The notes: generated from the letters alone by a model not told the origin. 64,000 nucleotides of DNA from Micromonospora peucetia (GCF_900091625.1 NZ_FMIC01000002.1:124001-188000), one strand, 5' to 3'. Shown: positions 19,774 through 28,853, numbered from the stretch's first letter. Numbers and translations: made by a program.

Positions 19774-20937
19774 GTGCTGTTCCGGAGCTGGGCGCAGACC
19801 GCCGACGCGCGCTGGCCGGATGTGGCCCGGGTGCCCGACCACGTGGGTGTCGCGCACCTGGTCGTGACCCGGCACGCCCTGGTCCGCCGGGTGCTCGCCG
19901 ATCCGGCGACGTACCGGCCGGACAACGCGCTGGACGCGGTGACCCCGATCCCGGTGTCCGCGCTGCGGGTGCTGGCCGGGCACCGGTTCCGGTTGCCGCC
20001 GACCCTGGCGAACAACGGTGGCGCCAGCCATCCGGCGATCCGGGCGATCGTCGCCGACGCCCTGCACCCGACGCGGGTCGCCGCGCAGCGGCCCTGGCTG
20101 ACCGGGCTGGTCCAGGAACGCGTCGGCCGGATCGACGCCACCCTGGACGCCGGCGGACCGGTGGACCTGCACGCCGAGCTCGCCGCCGACCTGCCGCTGC
20201 TGGTGCTGGCCCGGCTGGTCGAGCTGCCGGACGCGCCGGTCGGCGCGGTGAAGGAGTTCGCCCGCGCCGCGCTGGAGCTGTTCTGGGCGCCGCTGGACGT
20301 GGGACGGCAGCAGGCTCTCGCCGCCGAGGTGGGCCGTTTCCACCGGGTGCTGCGCGAGTTCGCCGCGACCGGGGGTGGACTGGCCGGGTCGTTGCGGGCC
20401 GCCGGGCACCCGCCCGACGTGCTGGTCGGCGCGCTGTTCTTCCTGCTGGTGGCCGGTCAGGAGACCACCTCGCAGTTCCTCACCCTGCTGCTGCACCGGC
20501 TGGCCGGCGAACCGGCCGTGCTGGCCGGGCTGCGCGCCGGCACCGTCACGGTCGCCGACGTGGTCGAGGAGGGACTGCGGTTGGAGCCGCCGATCGTCAC
20601 CTGGCGGCGGGTGGCGGCGGTGGACACCACGCTGGGCGGGACGGCGGTGCCGGCGGGCACCAGCATCGTGCTCTGGCTGGCCCGCGCCGGCCGGGACCCG
20701 GCCATCGTGGACGCCCCGGACGAGTTCCGGCCCGGCCAGCGCGGCTCCCGCCGGCACCTGGCCTTCGGGGCGGGCACGCACCGCTGCGTCGGCGACCAGC
20801 TCGCCCGCATGGAGGCGGCGGTGGTGGTCGCCGAGACCGCTCCGCTGCTGGACCGGGTCACCGTGCTCCGCGAGCCGTGGTGCCCGGACAACCTCACCTT
20901 CCGGATGCCCGACGCCTTCGTCGTCCGCCGCCGCTGA
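19774..20937 (+). CDS. Cytochrome P450
   Basis: 387 residues. I-helix AGQETTSQ with the acid-alcohol pair, K-helix ExxR as EGLRL, and the heme loop FGAGTHRCVGDQLA with the thiolate Cys. Soluble class I bacterial P450 that needs ferredoxin and reductase partners not found in this window. Substrate unknown; the lack of a biosynthetic cluster argues for a stand-alone oxidation. GTG at 19774 lacks a ribosome-binding site but has TAGCGT 6 nt upstream. Confidence 0.95.
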   Translation: MLFRSWAQTADARWPDVARVPDHVGVAHLVVTRHALVRRVLADPATYRPDNALDAVTPIPVSALRVLAGHRFRLPPTLANNGGASHPAIRAIVADALHPTRVAAQRPWLTGLVQERVGRIDATLDAGGPVDLHAELAADLPLLVLARLVELPDAPVGAVKEFARAALELFWAPLDVGRQQALAAEVGRFHRVLREFAATGGGLAGSLRAAGHPPDVLVGALFFLLVAGQETTSQFLTLLLHRLAGEPAVLAGLRAGTVTVADVVEEGLRLEPPIVTWRRVAAVDTTLGGTAVPAGTSIVLWLARAGRDPAIVDAPDEFRPGQRGSRRHLAFGAGTHRCVGDQLARMEAAVVVAETAPLLDRVTVLREPWCPDNLTFRMPDAFVVRRR

Positions 20938-21124
20938 ACCGGCACGCCCGGTTTCGCGCGCCTGGGCGCGCCTCACCCCACCACCCTGCGCCGTGCGCAC
21001 CACCAGCCCGGCACCGGCCGGCACGAACCGGACAGCCCCGCCCGCCGAAGCCGGCTGCGCAGACGGGATGGGCGCGGCCCCACGAAAAGCCCCACTGCCT
21101 GCGGTGGTGACGCGCTAGCACCCC

Positions 21125-21187
21125 TTGTGATCAGGACGCCATGGACGTTACCCGGCAGCTTTTAGGTCCATGGCGTCCTGATCACAA
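21125..21187. repeat. Long perfect inverted repeat (22-bp arms)
   Basis: TTGTGATCAGGACGCCATGG extended by AC at 21125-21146 pairs perfectly with 21166-21187 around a 19-nt loop. It lies 187 bp past the P450 stop in a 611-bp non-coding gap (20938-21548). It could be a terminator or a mobile palindrome. The 20938-21124 stretch shows nothing else. Confidence 0.75.
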
Positions 21188-21305
21188 AGGATTGGGCCGA
21201 GTGTTTCCTGGCTGCCCCCGGCGGTCGGCGGACAATTCGGGCGGGGATGGGCCCAACGTGTCAGGGCGGCTGCCCGTCCGCCGAAACACCCCGCGGCCCG
21301 ACGGT

Positions 21306-21423
21306 GTCGCAATGCGTCAGGGTGTCGCAACTCGTCGGGGGGCGTCGCAGCACGTCGGCGTCGCAGCGCGTCGGCGTCGCAGCGCGTCGGCGTCGCAGCG
21401 CGTCGGCGTCGCAGCGCGTCGGG
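21306..21423. repeat. 16-bp minisatellite
   Basis: Five clean units of GTCGCAGCGCGTCGGC type from 21344 to 21423 at 16-bp spacing, the first with one change; two more diverged units start at 21306 and 21324. Upstream of the ABC exporter gene. Unit starts: 21344, 21360, 21376, 21392, 21408. Open frames across it are shadows of the repeat. Confidence 0.8.
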
Positions 21424-21536
21424 GGTGACGCAGTGCGTCGTCCTTGCGCCTTGCCGTGTCGGCGGCGGGGAGGACTCGACGAAAGTCAGTGCCGGGTGGT
21501 GCCGTTCGGGCGCGGCGGTGGGGCAGGTACCGGACC

Positions 21537-21542
21537 TAGCGT
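21537..21542 (+). promoter_or_regulatory. Candidate leaderless -10 (TAGCGT) for the ABC exporter
   Basis: TAGCGT ends 6 nt before the ATG at 21549; no ribosome-binding site is present. Confidence 0.4.
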
Positions 21543-21548
21543 CGGCGC

Positions 21549-22481
21549 ATGATCACATTGCGTGGGTTGACCAAGCGGTTCGGGGGCACGACTGCTGTCG
21601 ACGCCCTGACCGTCGACATCGGGCCCGGCCGGGTCACCGGGTTCCTCGGCCCGAACGGCGCGGGCAAGTCCACCACGATGCGGATGGTTCTGGGGCTGGA
21701 CCGGCCCAGCGCCGGACAGGCGCTCGTGCGCGGACGGTCGTACCGGGAGCTGCGGCGACCGTTGCACGAGGTCGGCGCGCTGCTCGACGCCCGGGCCGTC
21801 CACCCCGCCCGGTCGGGTCGGGCACACCTGCTCGCGATGGCCCGCAGCAACGGGATACCCGACCGCCGGGTGGACGAGGTGCTCGCCGTCGTGGGGCTGG
21901 ACGCCCGCGCGGCGGCGAAGCCGGGTCGTACCCTCTCCCTCGGCATGGGCCAGCGGCTCGGGATCGCCGGCGCGCTGCTCGGCGACCCGCCGGTGCTGAT
22001 GTTCGACGAGCCGGTCAACGGCCTCGACCCGGACGGAGTGCGCTGGGTCCGACAGCTGATGCGGTCCCTGGCAGACGAGGGCCGGACGGTCTTCGTCTCC
22101 AGCCACCTGATGACCGAGATGCAGCTCACCGCCGACCGGCTGGTGGTGATCGGCCGGGGGCGTCTGCTCGCCGACGCGCCGATCGACGAGGTGATCGCCG
22201 GCAGCGCGGTGGCCGTACGGGTGCGCAGCCCGCAGCCGGCCGGCCTCGCCGCACTCACCGAGCGGCTCACCGCCGCCGGGGCCGGCGTCGAACCGGCCGG
22301 CCCGGACGAGCTGACCGTCACCGGCGCCACCGTCGAGCGGATCGGCGACGTGGCGTACGAGCTGGGTGTGCGGTTGCACGAGCTGAGCCCGCACGGGGCG
22401 TCCCTGGAACATGCCTTCATGGAACTGACCGCCGACAGCGTCGAGTACGCCGGCACCCCGACCCGGAACGAGGCACGATGA
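21549..22481 (+). CDS. ABC transporter ATP-binding subunit (drug-export type)
   Basis: 310 residues. Walker A GPNGAGKST, signature LSLGMGQRLG (variant of LSGGQ), Walker B VLMFDEP with VNGLDPDG, and H-loop SSHLM, as in DrrA/CcmA-like subunits of two-gene exporters. The C-terminal about 80 residues form the usual DUF4162-like accessory domain. ATG at 21549; the stop overlaps the permease start as ATGA, so the two are translationally coupled. A response regulator and kinase pair converges from the right, a layout common for antibiotic- or peptide-sensing exporters, but direct control is inference. Confidence 0.93.
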   Translation: MITLRGLTKRFGGTTAVDALTVDIGPGRVTGFLGPNGAGKSTTMRMVLGLDRPSAGQALVRGRSYRELRRPLHEVGALLDARAVHPARSGRAHLLAMARSNGIPDRRVDEVLAVVGLDARAAAKPGRTLSLGMGQRLGIAGALLGDPPVLMFDEPVNGLDPDGVRWVRQLMRSLADEGRTVFVSSHLMTEMQLTADRLVVIGRGRLLADAPIDEVIAGSAVAVRVRSPQPAGLAALTERLTAAGAGVEPAGPDELTVTGATVERIGDVAYELGVRLHELSPHGASLEHAFMELTADSVEYAGTPTRNEAR

Positions 22482-23230
22482 ACACGATCTCCGCCGAGTG
22501 GACCAAGGTGTGGTCCGTTCGTTCCACCTGGTGGTCGTTGCTGGCCGGGGTGCTGCTGATGGCCGCGACCGCCGGTCAACTGGCCATCTACGCCGCCAAC
22601 GCGAACACCAACGACAACCCGGCCGACGACGCCGGGATCGTCACCGTCGGCAGCATCGTGATCGGCTCGGTCGGGCTGACCCAGTACGCCGTACTGGCGC
22701 TGGGCCTGCTCGTGATCACCAGCGAGTTCACCAGCGGCACGATCCGTACCACCCTCCAGTGCACGCCGTCGCGCGGTCGCGTACTGCTGGCCAAGGCCGC
22801 CGTGACGGGGACGGTGACGTTCGTGCTCGGGCTGCTCCTCGGCGTGGTCGGCGCGGCGGTCGCCGGGCCGGTGCTCGGCCGGTGGGGCACCGCGCCCACC
22901 GGCGGCACCATCGGCGACGTCCTCGCGGTGGCGGCCTACCTGGCATTGGTCAGCGTGCTGGCCCTCGGGCTCGGCGCGGCCCTGCGCAGCGCGGTGCTCG
23001 CCCTGACCGTGCTCGTCGCCACGCTGATGATCGTCCCGCTGTCGTTGCAGGAGCCGGACATCGCCGTGCTGAACCGGATCGCCGACGCCTTCCCGGGGGT
23101 CGCCGGGGGGCACTTCCTGGCCGGGGACACCGACCCGTACCCGGCGCCCGTCGGGTTGCTGCTGCTCGCCGGGTGGGCCGGCGCGGCGCTACTGCTGGGC
23201 CGCGCCGCGTTGCGCCGCCGGAACGCGTGA
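22478..23230 (+). CDS. ABC-2-type exporter permease
   Basis: 250 residues with about six hydrophobic helices: an N-terminal one after the amphipathic EWTKVWSVRSTWW, then around 65-85, 110-135, 150-175, 175-195 and 225-245. EFTSGTIRTTL after helix 2 is the conserved ABC-2 coupling motif. Partner of the ATPase whose stop it overlaps by 4 nt. The last codons and the TGA are the first unit of a 17-bp tandem repeat. Substrate unknown. Confidence 0.88.
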   Translation: MNTISAEWTKVWSVRSTWWSLLAGVLLMAATAGQLAIYAANANTNDNPADDAGIVTVGSIVIGSVGLTQYAVLALGLLVITSEFTSGTIRTTLQCTPSRGRVLLAKAAVTGTVTFVLGLLLGVVGAAVAGPVLGRWGTAPTGGTIGDVLAVAAYLALVSVLALGLGAALRSAVLALTVLVATLMIVPLSLQEPDIAVLNRIADAFPGVAGGHFLAGDTDPYPAPVGLLLLAGWAGAALLLGRAALRRRNA

Positions 23231-23322
23231 GGCGCGGGAACGCGTGAGGCGCGGGAACGCGTGAGGCGCGGGAACGCGTGAGGCGCGGGAACGCGTGAGG
23301 CGCGGGAACGCGTGAGGCGCGG
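23221..23322. repeat. 17-bp tandem repeat, six units, starting at the permease stop codon
   Basis: GAACGCGTGAGGCGCGG repeated at 23221, 23238, 23255, 23272, 23289 and 23306; the last differs in its final bases. The first unit holds the permease TGA (23228-23230). The array ends 10 bp before the stop of the convergent response-regulator gene. Confidence 0.9.
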
Positions 23323-23332
23323 GTGGGGCTGG

Positions 23333-24010
23333 TCAGCCGGTCGGCTCGACCAGCCCCGCCTCGTACGCGAGGATCGCCGCCTGCACCCGGTTGCGCACCT
23401 CCAGCCGGGTGAAGACGCTCGTCAGGTAGCTCTTCACGGTCCCCTCGACCAGATGCAGCCGGCGGGCGATCTCGGCGTTGGACAGCCCGGCCCCGACCAG
23501 CGCGAGGACCTCCCGCTCCCGCTCGGTCAGCCCGGCCAGCCGGTCCCTGGCCATCGGCCGGCGGGCCATCCGGTCACCGCCCAGCTCGATCACCCGGCGG
23601 GCCACCCGCGGCGACAGGTACGCGCCGCCGTCGGCCACGGCATGCACCCCGGCGATCAGCTCGCGCGGGTCGCCGGCCTTGAGCAGGAAACCGCTCGCCC
23701 CGTGCCCGAGCGCCCGGACGACATGGTCGTCCTCGCCGAACGTGGTCAGCATGACCGTCGCCGTCTCCGGCACGAGCCGGCGGATCTCGGCGGCGGCGCT
23801 GAGCCCGTCCAGCTTGGGCATCCGGATGTCCAGCAGCGCCACCCGGGGCCGGTGTGCCCGGACGAGTTCCACCGCGGTCCGGCCGTCACCGGCCTCGGCC
23901 ACCACCTCGATCCCCGGGTCGGTGGCCAGGATGGCCCGGACGCCGGCCCGGATCATCGCCTCGTCGTCGACGAGGACGACCCGCACCGGGCCGGCCGTTT
24001 CGGTGTTCAT
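23333..24010 (-). CDS. NarL/LuxR-family response regulator
   Basis: 225 residues. Receiver with DDE near residue 13, phospho-acceptor Asp in ALLDIRMPKLDG and Lys in FLLKAGDP; C-terminal LuxR helix-turn-helix LTEREREVLALVGAGLSNAE followed by VEGTVKSYLTSVF. ATG at 24010 overlaps the kinase TGA as ATGA, so the pair is coupled kinase first. Likely controls the convergent exporter at 21549-23230, by context only. Confidence 0.93.
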   Translation of the reverse strand: MNTETAGPVRVVLVDDEAMIRAGVRAILATDPGIEVVAEAGDGRTAVELVRAHRPRVALLDIRMPKLDGLSAAAEIRRLVPETATVMLTTFGEDDHVVRALGHGASGFLLKAGDPRELIAGVHAVADGGAYLSPRVARRVIELGGDRMARRPMARDRLAGLTEREREVLALVGAGLSNAEIARRLHLVEGTVKSYLTSVFTRLEVRNRVQAAILAYEAGLVEPTG

Positions 24011-25626
24011 CCGTCGATCCGCTCCTTGCTGACCAGTCGGCCCTCGACGAAGCAGAGCCGCCACGTCGGCTGGGCCAGGGGGAAGTTACCGTCGGTGTAG
24101 TGCTCGCAGCCGGGGCGTGCCGTCCCGGCCGGCGGGTCGAGCTGCCGCCGGGGCAGCCCGGTCAGCTCGGCACGGGCCGCGCCGACGGGCATCCGCGCGA
24201 AGGCCCCGTCGTCGAGGACCGTCCCGGCGGTGGCGACCGGGTAGTAGACCAGCGCGAGGACCAGCGCGAGCCCCACCGGGGCACCGAGCGCCGTCAGCAG
24301 GCTGCGCCGGACCCGCCGGTGGGCGTCGCGCAGCCGCCGCTCGGCGTCGCCCGGCCCCTCCCCCGGCTGGCCACCGGCCGCAGGCCACCGGTCCGGCGCC
24401 TGGAGCAGGTCGCCCTCGGGCGGCGGGAGGACGTCGGCTTCCGGCCGGCCGGTCACCGGCAGCCGGGCGCGCACGGCGAAGCCGCCGCCGTCCCGGTGAC
24501 CGGCCGCCAGGGCGCCACCGGCGAGTCGTACCCGCTCGGTGAGGGCGAGCAGGCCGGACCCGGTTGACGGCGGGCCGGGCAGCGGGCCGGCCGGCGGTGG
24601 CGCGTTGACGACGGCCACCTCTACCTGGTCGCCGTCCCGGGTCAGCACGACGGTGACCGCCGCGCCGGGGGCGTATCGGGCGGCGTTGGTCAGCGCCTCC
24701 CGGACCAACCGGTGTGCGGCGTGCGCGGCCATCGGTGACAGCTGCGCCAGGGCGTCCGCGCCGTCCAGGCGCACCGCCACGCCCGCCTCCCGGGCCCCGT
24801 CGACCAGCTCGGCGACACTCTCGTCGGCCGGCCGGGTGCTCGCCGCGCCGTCCGGCTCCCGGAGCACCCCGATGATCCCGTGCAGCCGTTCGGTGGCGGC
24901 GGCGACGCTGGCCCGCAACTCCCCGGCGGCGACCCGGTGCCGGGGGGCGAGGTCGCCGGCGACCTCCAGGGCGGCGGCGCGCAGGGCGATCAGGCTCAGG
25001 TCGTGCCCGAGCGAGTCGTGCATCTCCTGGGCGATGCGGGCCCGCTCCCGCAGCCGGATCCGCTCGGCGGTGCCCCGCCGCTCCCGGTCCCGCGCCTCGG
25101 CGTGCCGGCGGCCGGCGTCGGCCAGGACGGCCTGCTGCCGCCGGTACCGCCCGACGAGCCACGGGAACACCCCGGCGAAGAGCAGCACCGAGGCGAGCAG
25201 GAACCAGGTGGCCGCGCCGGTGCCGAACAGGCCCAGGTTGAGCACTGTGCCACCGGCCGCGAGCACGCCGAAGGCGACGGCGGCCGGGACGGCGGTGGCG
25301 CTGCGGCGACCGGTCAGATAGCTGAACACCGGGATCGCGAAGAGGAAGTTGCCGTCGAGCAGCGACCCGAGCACCACCACGACCAGGGCGGCCACCGGCC
25401 ATCGCCGGCTGACCGCCACCGCCACGGCGAGCAGCAGCAGTGCGCCGACCGTCAGGGCCGTGGCATGCCCCGAGTGTGGCGGGGTGACGCCGGCGTACCC
25501 GATCGGGGCGGCGGTCGTCACCCACAGGAGCAGGTCCGCGGTCCACCGCCGGACGGCCGGCCGGGACCACCGACCGCCGCCGACGCGAGCGGACCACCAG
25601 CTTTCCACGGCGGCCAGGCTACCCAC
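24007..25626 (-). CDS. Sensor histidine kinase with an extra C-terminal membrane segment and extracytoplasmic tail
   Basis: 539 residues. About five N-terminal membrane helices (30-165), coiled linker, HisKA_3 with the phosphorylated His in ARIAQEMHDSLGHDLSL, and an HATPase_c domain ending LTERVRLAGGALAAGH. Unlike ordinary NarL-type kinases, the chain continues for about 130 residues: a charged linker, one membrane helix (ALGAPVGLALVLALVYY) and about 70 residues predicted outside, with GCEHYTDGNFPLAQPTWRLC holding two Cys. This tail may be a ligand sensor. GTG start at 25626; other starts are possible. Paired with the response regulator by a 4-nt overlap. Confidence 0.9.
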   Translation of the reverse strand: MGSLAAVESWWSARVGGGRWSRPAVRRWTADLLLWVTTAAPIGYAGVTPPHSGHATALTVGALLLLAVAVAVSRRWPVAALVVVVLGSLLDGNFLFAIPVFSYLTGRRSATAVPAAVAFGVLAAGGTVLNLGLFGTGAATWFLLASVLLFAGVFPWLVGRYRRQQAVLADAGRRHAEARDRERRGTAERIRLRERARIAQEMHDSLGHDLSLIALRAAALEVAGDLAPRHRVAAGELRASVAAATERLHGIIGVLREPDGAASTRPADESVAELVDGAREAGVAVRLDGADALAQLSPMAAHAAHRLVREALTNAARYAPGAAVTVVLTRDGDQVEVAVVNAPPPAGPLPGPPSTGSGLLALTERVRLAGGALAAGHRDGGGFAVRARLPVTGRPEADVLPPPEGDLLQAPDRWPAAGGQPGEGPGDAERRLRDAHRRVRRSLLTALGAPVGLALVLALVYYPVATAGTVLDDGAFARMPVGAARAELTGLPRRQLDPPAGTARPGCEHYTDGNFPLAQPTWRLCFVEGRLVSKERIDG

Positions 25627-25662
25627 GCCCGACCTGCGGCGACACCAACGAAAGTCAGGTGC

Positions 25663-26391
25663 TCAGCTGATCTCCTCGGCCCACGCACGCCAGTCGTCGA
25701 GCACCCCGTACAGCTCCGGGGTGAGCCAGCCGGGCGCGGACCGGCGGAACACCCCCGGATCCATCGCCCCGGCACCGGCCGGCAGGGCGCCCAGCAGGTT
25801 CGGCACCAGGTCGGGCAGGTTGGCCCAGTGCACCAGCTCGGGCGTGGCCGGCCAGGCGCCGACCACCACGCCGGCCGGCACCGCCCGGCGGTCCAACGCC
25901 TCCAGCGTCAGCGCGGTGTGGTTCAGGGTGCCCAGTCCTGCCCGGGCCACCACCACGGCCGGGCAGCCCAGCGCCACCGCCAGGTCGGCCACCGTCCAGG
26001 CCTCCCCCGAGGGCCGCAGCCCCATCGGTACGAGCAGGCCGCCCGCGCCCTCGACGAGCACCAGGTCGTGCTTGTCGGCCTCCTCGCGGACCGCGTCGAC
26101 AACGGTGTACAGCTCCAGCGGCTCCAGCTCGGCGACCCGGGCCGCGGCCAGCGGGGCGAGCGGGTCAGGGAAGCTGGCCAGGGTCCGGCCGGTCAGCGGG
26201 GCGGCCAGCCGGTTGACCGCGTCGACGTCACCGGGCTCGCCGCTGGCCGTACCCGTCTGGGCGGGTTTGACCACCGAGACCCGCAGCCCGGCCGCCTGCG
26301 CGGCGGCCGTGATCGCCGCGGTGACCACCGTCTTGCCCACGTCGGTGTCGGTGCCGGTCACCAGCACCGGCCCGCGCCACGGCCCGCTCAC
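25663..26391 (-). CDS. bioD: Dethiobiotin synthetase
   Basis: 242 residues. Converts 7,8-diaminopelargonate, CO2 and ATP to dethiobiotin. P-loop GTDTDVGKT at residues 12-20, substrate-binding VVKPAQTG and the [12 protein letters not shown] loop are all conserved. GTG start at 26391; its GTGAGC and the 9 bp upstream repeat the sequence after a tandem linker copy, so the start itself may derive from repeat DNA. It lies 173 bp downstream of bioF across three repeat copies. No bioA is in the window. Confidence 0.96.
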   Translation of the reverse strand: MSGPWRGPVLVTGTDTDVGKTVVTAAITAAAQAAGLRVSVVKPAQTGTASGEPGDVDAVNRLAAPLTGRTLASFPDPLAPLAAARVAELEPLELYTVVDAVREEADKHDLVLVEGAGGLLVPMGLRPSGEAWTVADLAVALGCPAVVVARAGLGTLNHTALTLEALDRRAVPAGVVVGAWPATPELVHWANLPDLVPNLLGALPAGAGAMDPGVFRRSAPGWLTPELYGVLDDWRAWAEEIS

Positions 26392-26403
26392 GGTGCCACC
26401 GCT

Positions 26404-26568
26404 GTTCGCGACTGCGGGGCTCGCAAACCCGGCTCACTCCTCGCGCTCACGGCGCAACCCTTGTTCGCGACTGCGAGGCTCGCAAACCCGGCTCACTCCT
26501 CGCGCTCACGGTGCCACCTCGGCTCGCGACTGCGGGGCTCGCAAACCCGGCTCACTCCTCGCGCTCAC
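26404..26568 (-). repeat. Three tandem copies of the operon-internal linker repeat
   Basis: 47-bp units at 26404-26450, 26463-26509 and 26522-26568, spacing 59 bp, nearly identical. Read on the minus strand each begins GTGAGCGCGAGGAGTGAGCC and ends CAGTCGCGAAC. The bioF stop TGA lies at the start of the first transcribed copy, and the last copy leads into the bioD ribosome-binding region. Confidence 0.93.
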
Positions 26569-27707
26569 GGTGCACACTCCACGATGACCTCCAGGGCCCG
26601 CTCGAAGTCCGCCCGGGGGATGCCGGCGCCGATGGTCAGCCTCAGCCGGGACCGGCTGTCCGGTGTGGACGGGGGCCGGAAGCATCCGACGGCCACCCCC
26701 CGGTCGCGGCAGTCGGCCGCCCAGGCGGTCGCCGCCTCCGGGCCGGGGGCGGTGACCGAGACGACCGCGCCGTCGGGGACGGAGACCGCCAGTCCGGCGG
26801 TGTTCAGCCGGCGCGCGGCCAGGGCGGCCCGGTCGGCCAGTTCCGCGCGCAGGTCGTCGCCGGCGCGGGCCAGCCCGACGGCGGCGTGCACGCCGGCAGC
26901 CACGGCCGGGGGCAGCGCGGTGTCGAAGATGAAGGTCCGGCCGGTCTCGATCACGTGCCGGACGAACGCCGCCGGCCCGGCGACCACCCCACCCGCGCCG
27001 CCGAGGGCCTTGGAGAGGGTGGCGGTGACGACCACGTCGGGCTGACCGGCGAGGCCGGCTGCGGCGACGCCCCCGGCGCCCGCCGGGCCGGTCACGCCGA
27101 GGGCGTGCGCGTCGTCGACGAGCAGCAGCGCGCCGTGCTCCCGGGCGACGGCGTGCAGCCGGGCCAGCGGGGCGAGGTCGCCGTCGACGGAGAAGACCGA
27201 CTCGGTGACGACCACGGCCGGCCGGCCGGGCGCGGCGGCGAGCGCGGCGGCGACCGCCGCGACGTCGGCGTGCGGGGTCACCACGGTCTCCGCGCCGGAG
27301 ATCCGGCAGCCGTCGATCAGGGACGCGTGGTTGTGGGCGTCGGAGACGAGCAGCGTACGGGGCCGCACCAGCGCCCGGACCGCGCCGAGATTGGCCAGGT
27401 AGCCGGAGGAGAAGACGAGCGCCCGCTCGGCGCCGAGCCAGTCGGCGAGGGCGTCCTCGAGCGCGTGGTGGGCATCGGTGGAGCCGCGCACCAGCCGCGA
27501 ACCGGTGGCCCCCAGTCCGTACGCCGACAGGGCCCGCGCCGCCGCGGCGGTGACCTCGGGGTGGGTGGCCAGGCCGAGGTAGTCGTTGCCGGCCAGGTCG
27601 ACCACGGCGTCGTCGGCGGCCCGGGGTCGCAGCCGGCGGGTCAGCCCCGCCTTGGCGCGCAGTTCGGCGCGGCGGTCGAGCGCCGCCAGCCAGTCCGCCA
27701 CCGTCAC
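26565..27707 (-). CDS. bioF: 8-Amino-7-oxononanoate synthase
   Basis: 380 residues, PLP-dependent alpha-oxoamine synthase that condenses pimeloyl-thioester with alanine. Conserved: [14 protein letters not shown] near the N-terminus, [10 protein letters not shown], the cofactor-binding [10 protein letters not shown] and the Schiff-base Lys in TLSKALGG. The GTG at 27707 is chosen since AGGCGG sits 7 nt upstream; GTG at 27713 is also possible. Transcribed away from bioB, 150 bp apart. Its stop codon lies inside a linker-repeat copy, after which bioD follows. Confidence 0.95.
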   Translation of the reverse strand: MTVADWLAALDRRAELRAKAGLTRRLRPRAADDAVVDLAGNDYLGLATHPEVTAAAARALSAYGLGATGSRLVRGSTDAHHALEDALADWLGAERALVFSSGYLANLGAVRALVRPRTLLVSDAHNHASLIDGCRISGAETVVTPHADVAAVAAALAAAPGRPAVVVTESVFSVDGDLAPLARLHAVAREHGALLLVDDAHALGVTGPAGAGGVAAAGLAGQPDVVVTATLSKALGGAGGVVAGPAAFVRHVIETGRTFIFDTALPPAVAAGVHAAVGLARAGDDLRAELADRAALAARRLNTAGLAVSVPDGAVVSVTAPGPEAATAWAADCRDRGVAVGCFRPPSTPDSRSRLRLTIGAGIPRADFERALEVIVECAP

Positions 27708-27844
27708 CCCCACGCCGCCTGCGCCGACCGTCGTCGGCCGCTTCCGCCGGGCGAAATTACCACCTGTCGGCCCGGGCCCGGCGTGTCCACCCCCGGCGTC
27801 GGCGGCCCGGCACGCGGGCCGTTTCTCCCGGCCAGGCGGCCTTG

Positions 27845-27850
27845 TATGGT
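27845..27850 (+). promoter_or_regulatory. Candidate leaderless -10 (TATGGT) for bioB
   Basis: TATGGT fits TANNNT and ends 7 nt before the ATG at 27858. An in-frame ATG at 27846 lies inside the hexamer, so a leaderless start at 27858 is preferred. No BirA/BioQ-type operator was recognised. Confidence 0.45.
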
Positions 27851-27857
27851 ACGAGCC

Positions 27858-28853
27858 ATGCCAGAGATCCTCGACCAGGCCCGAACCCAGGTGCTGGAGA
27901 ACGGCGTCGGTCTCGACGAGGCCGGCGTCCTCGCCGTGCTGAACCTGCCCGACGAGCACCTGCCCGCCGCCCTCCAGCTCGCCCACGAGGTGCGGATGCG
28001 CTGGTGCGGCCCGGAGGTGGAGGTCGAGGGGATCGTCTCGCTGAAGACGGGCGGCTGCCCGGAGGACTGCCACTTCTGCTCGCAGTCCGGCCTGTTCACC
28101 TCCCCGGTACGGGCCGTCTGGCTGGACATCCCCTCCCTGGTCGAGGCGGCCCGGCAGACGGCGGCGACCGGGGCGACGGAGTTCTGCATCGTGGCCGCCG
28201 TGCGCGGCCCGGACGCCCGGCTGATGAAGCAGCTGCGCGAGGGCGTCGCCGCGATCAAGGCCGAGGTCGACATCCAGGTGGCCGCGTCGCTGGGCATGCT
28301 CAGCCAGGAGCAGGTCGACGACATGGTCGACATGGGCGTGCACCGCTACAACCACAATCTGGAGACCTGCCGCTCCTACTTCCCGAACGTGGTCACCACG
28401 CACTCCTGGGAGGAGCGCTGGGAGACCCTGCGGATGGTCCGCGAGTCCGGCATGGAGGTCTGCTGCGGCGGCATCCTGGGCCTCGGCGAGACGGTGGAGC
28501 AGCGGGCCGAGTTCGCCGCGCAGCTCGCCGAGCTGGACCCGCACGAGGTTCCGCTGAACTTCCTCAACCCGCGCCCCGGCACCCCGCTGAGCGACCGGCC
28601 GGTGGTGGAGGGCAAGGACGCGTTGCGCGCCATCGCCGCCTTCCGGCTGGCCATGCCGCGCACCATCCTGCGGTACGCGGGCGGCCGGGAGCTCACCCTC
28701 GGTGACCTCGGCACCCGCGAGGGCCTGCTCGGCGGCATCAACGCGGTAATCGTCGGCAACTACCTGACCACCCTGGGCCGGCCGGCGACAGCCGACCTGG
28801 ACCTGCTCGACGACCTGAAGATGCCGGTCAAGGCGCTCTCCGCGACGCTGTGA
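27858..28853 (+). CDS. bioB: Biotin synthase
   Basis: 331 residues, radical-SAM enzyme inserting sulfur into dethiobiotin. The SAM-cluster motif [14 protein letters not shown] has C67, C71 and C74; the sulfur-donor [2Fe-2S] cluster residues appear in the TEFCIVAA and RYNHNLETC segments, and the C-terminal barrel has [12 protein letters not shown]. Start at the ATG 27858. GTGA overlap with the downstream bsaP gene suggests coupling. Divergent from bioF-bioD. Confidence 0.97.
   Translation: MPEILDQARTQVLENGVGLDEAGVLAVLNLPDEHLPAALQLAHEVRMRWCGPEVEVEGIVSLKTGGCPEDCHFCSQSGLFTSPVRAVWLDIPSLVEAARQTAATGATEFCIVAAVRGPDARLMKQLREGVAAIKAEVDIQVAASLGMLSQEQVDDMVDMGVHRYNHNLETCRSYFPNVVTTHSWEERWETLRMVRESGMEVCCGGILGLGETVEQRAEFAAQLAELDPHEVPLNFLNPRPGTPLSDRPVVEGKDALRAIAAFRLAMPRTILRYAGGRELTLGDLGTREGLLGGINAVIVGNYLTTLGRPATADLDLLDDLKMPVKALSATL

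Noticed and set aside
19774..20937. P450 as part of a natural-product cluster
   Set aside because: Neighbours are a lone methyltransferase and an unrelated exporter behind 600 bp of repeats; no synthase, ferredoxin or tailoring genes.
16570..21024. 1484-residue minus-strand open frame
   Set aside because: Antisense to the metalloprotease, methyltransferase and P450; composition is that of a third-position GC shadow.
21306..21423. Possible CRISPR array
   Set aside because: 16-bp units are directly adjacent without spacers and there are no cas genes; the same holds for the arrays at 23221 and 62214.
21141..21428. Short ORF across the 16-bp repeat
   Set aside because: Its sequence is translated repeat (RRRRSASASQ type) with no start signal.
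26392..26564. Small protein encoded between bioF and bioD
   Set aside because: The stretch consists of three near-identical repeat units with stops and no independent start.
27708..27857. Biotin repressor operator between bioF and bioB
   Set aside because: No BirA- or BioQ-like palindrome could be seen in the 150-bp gap.
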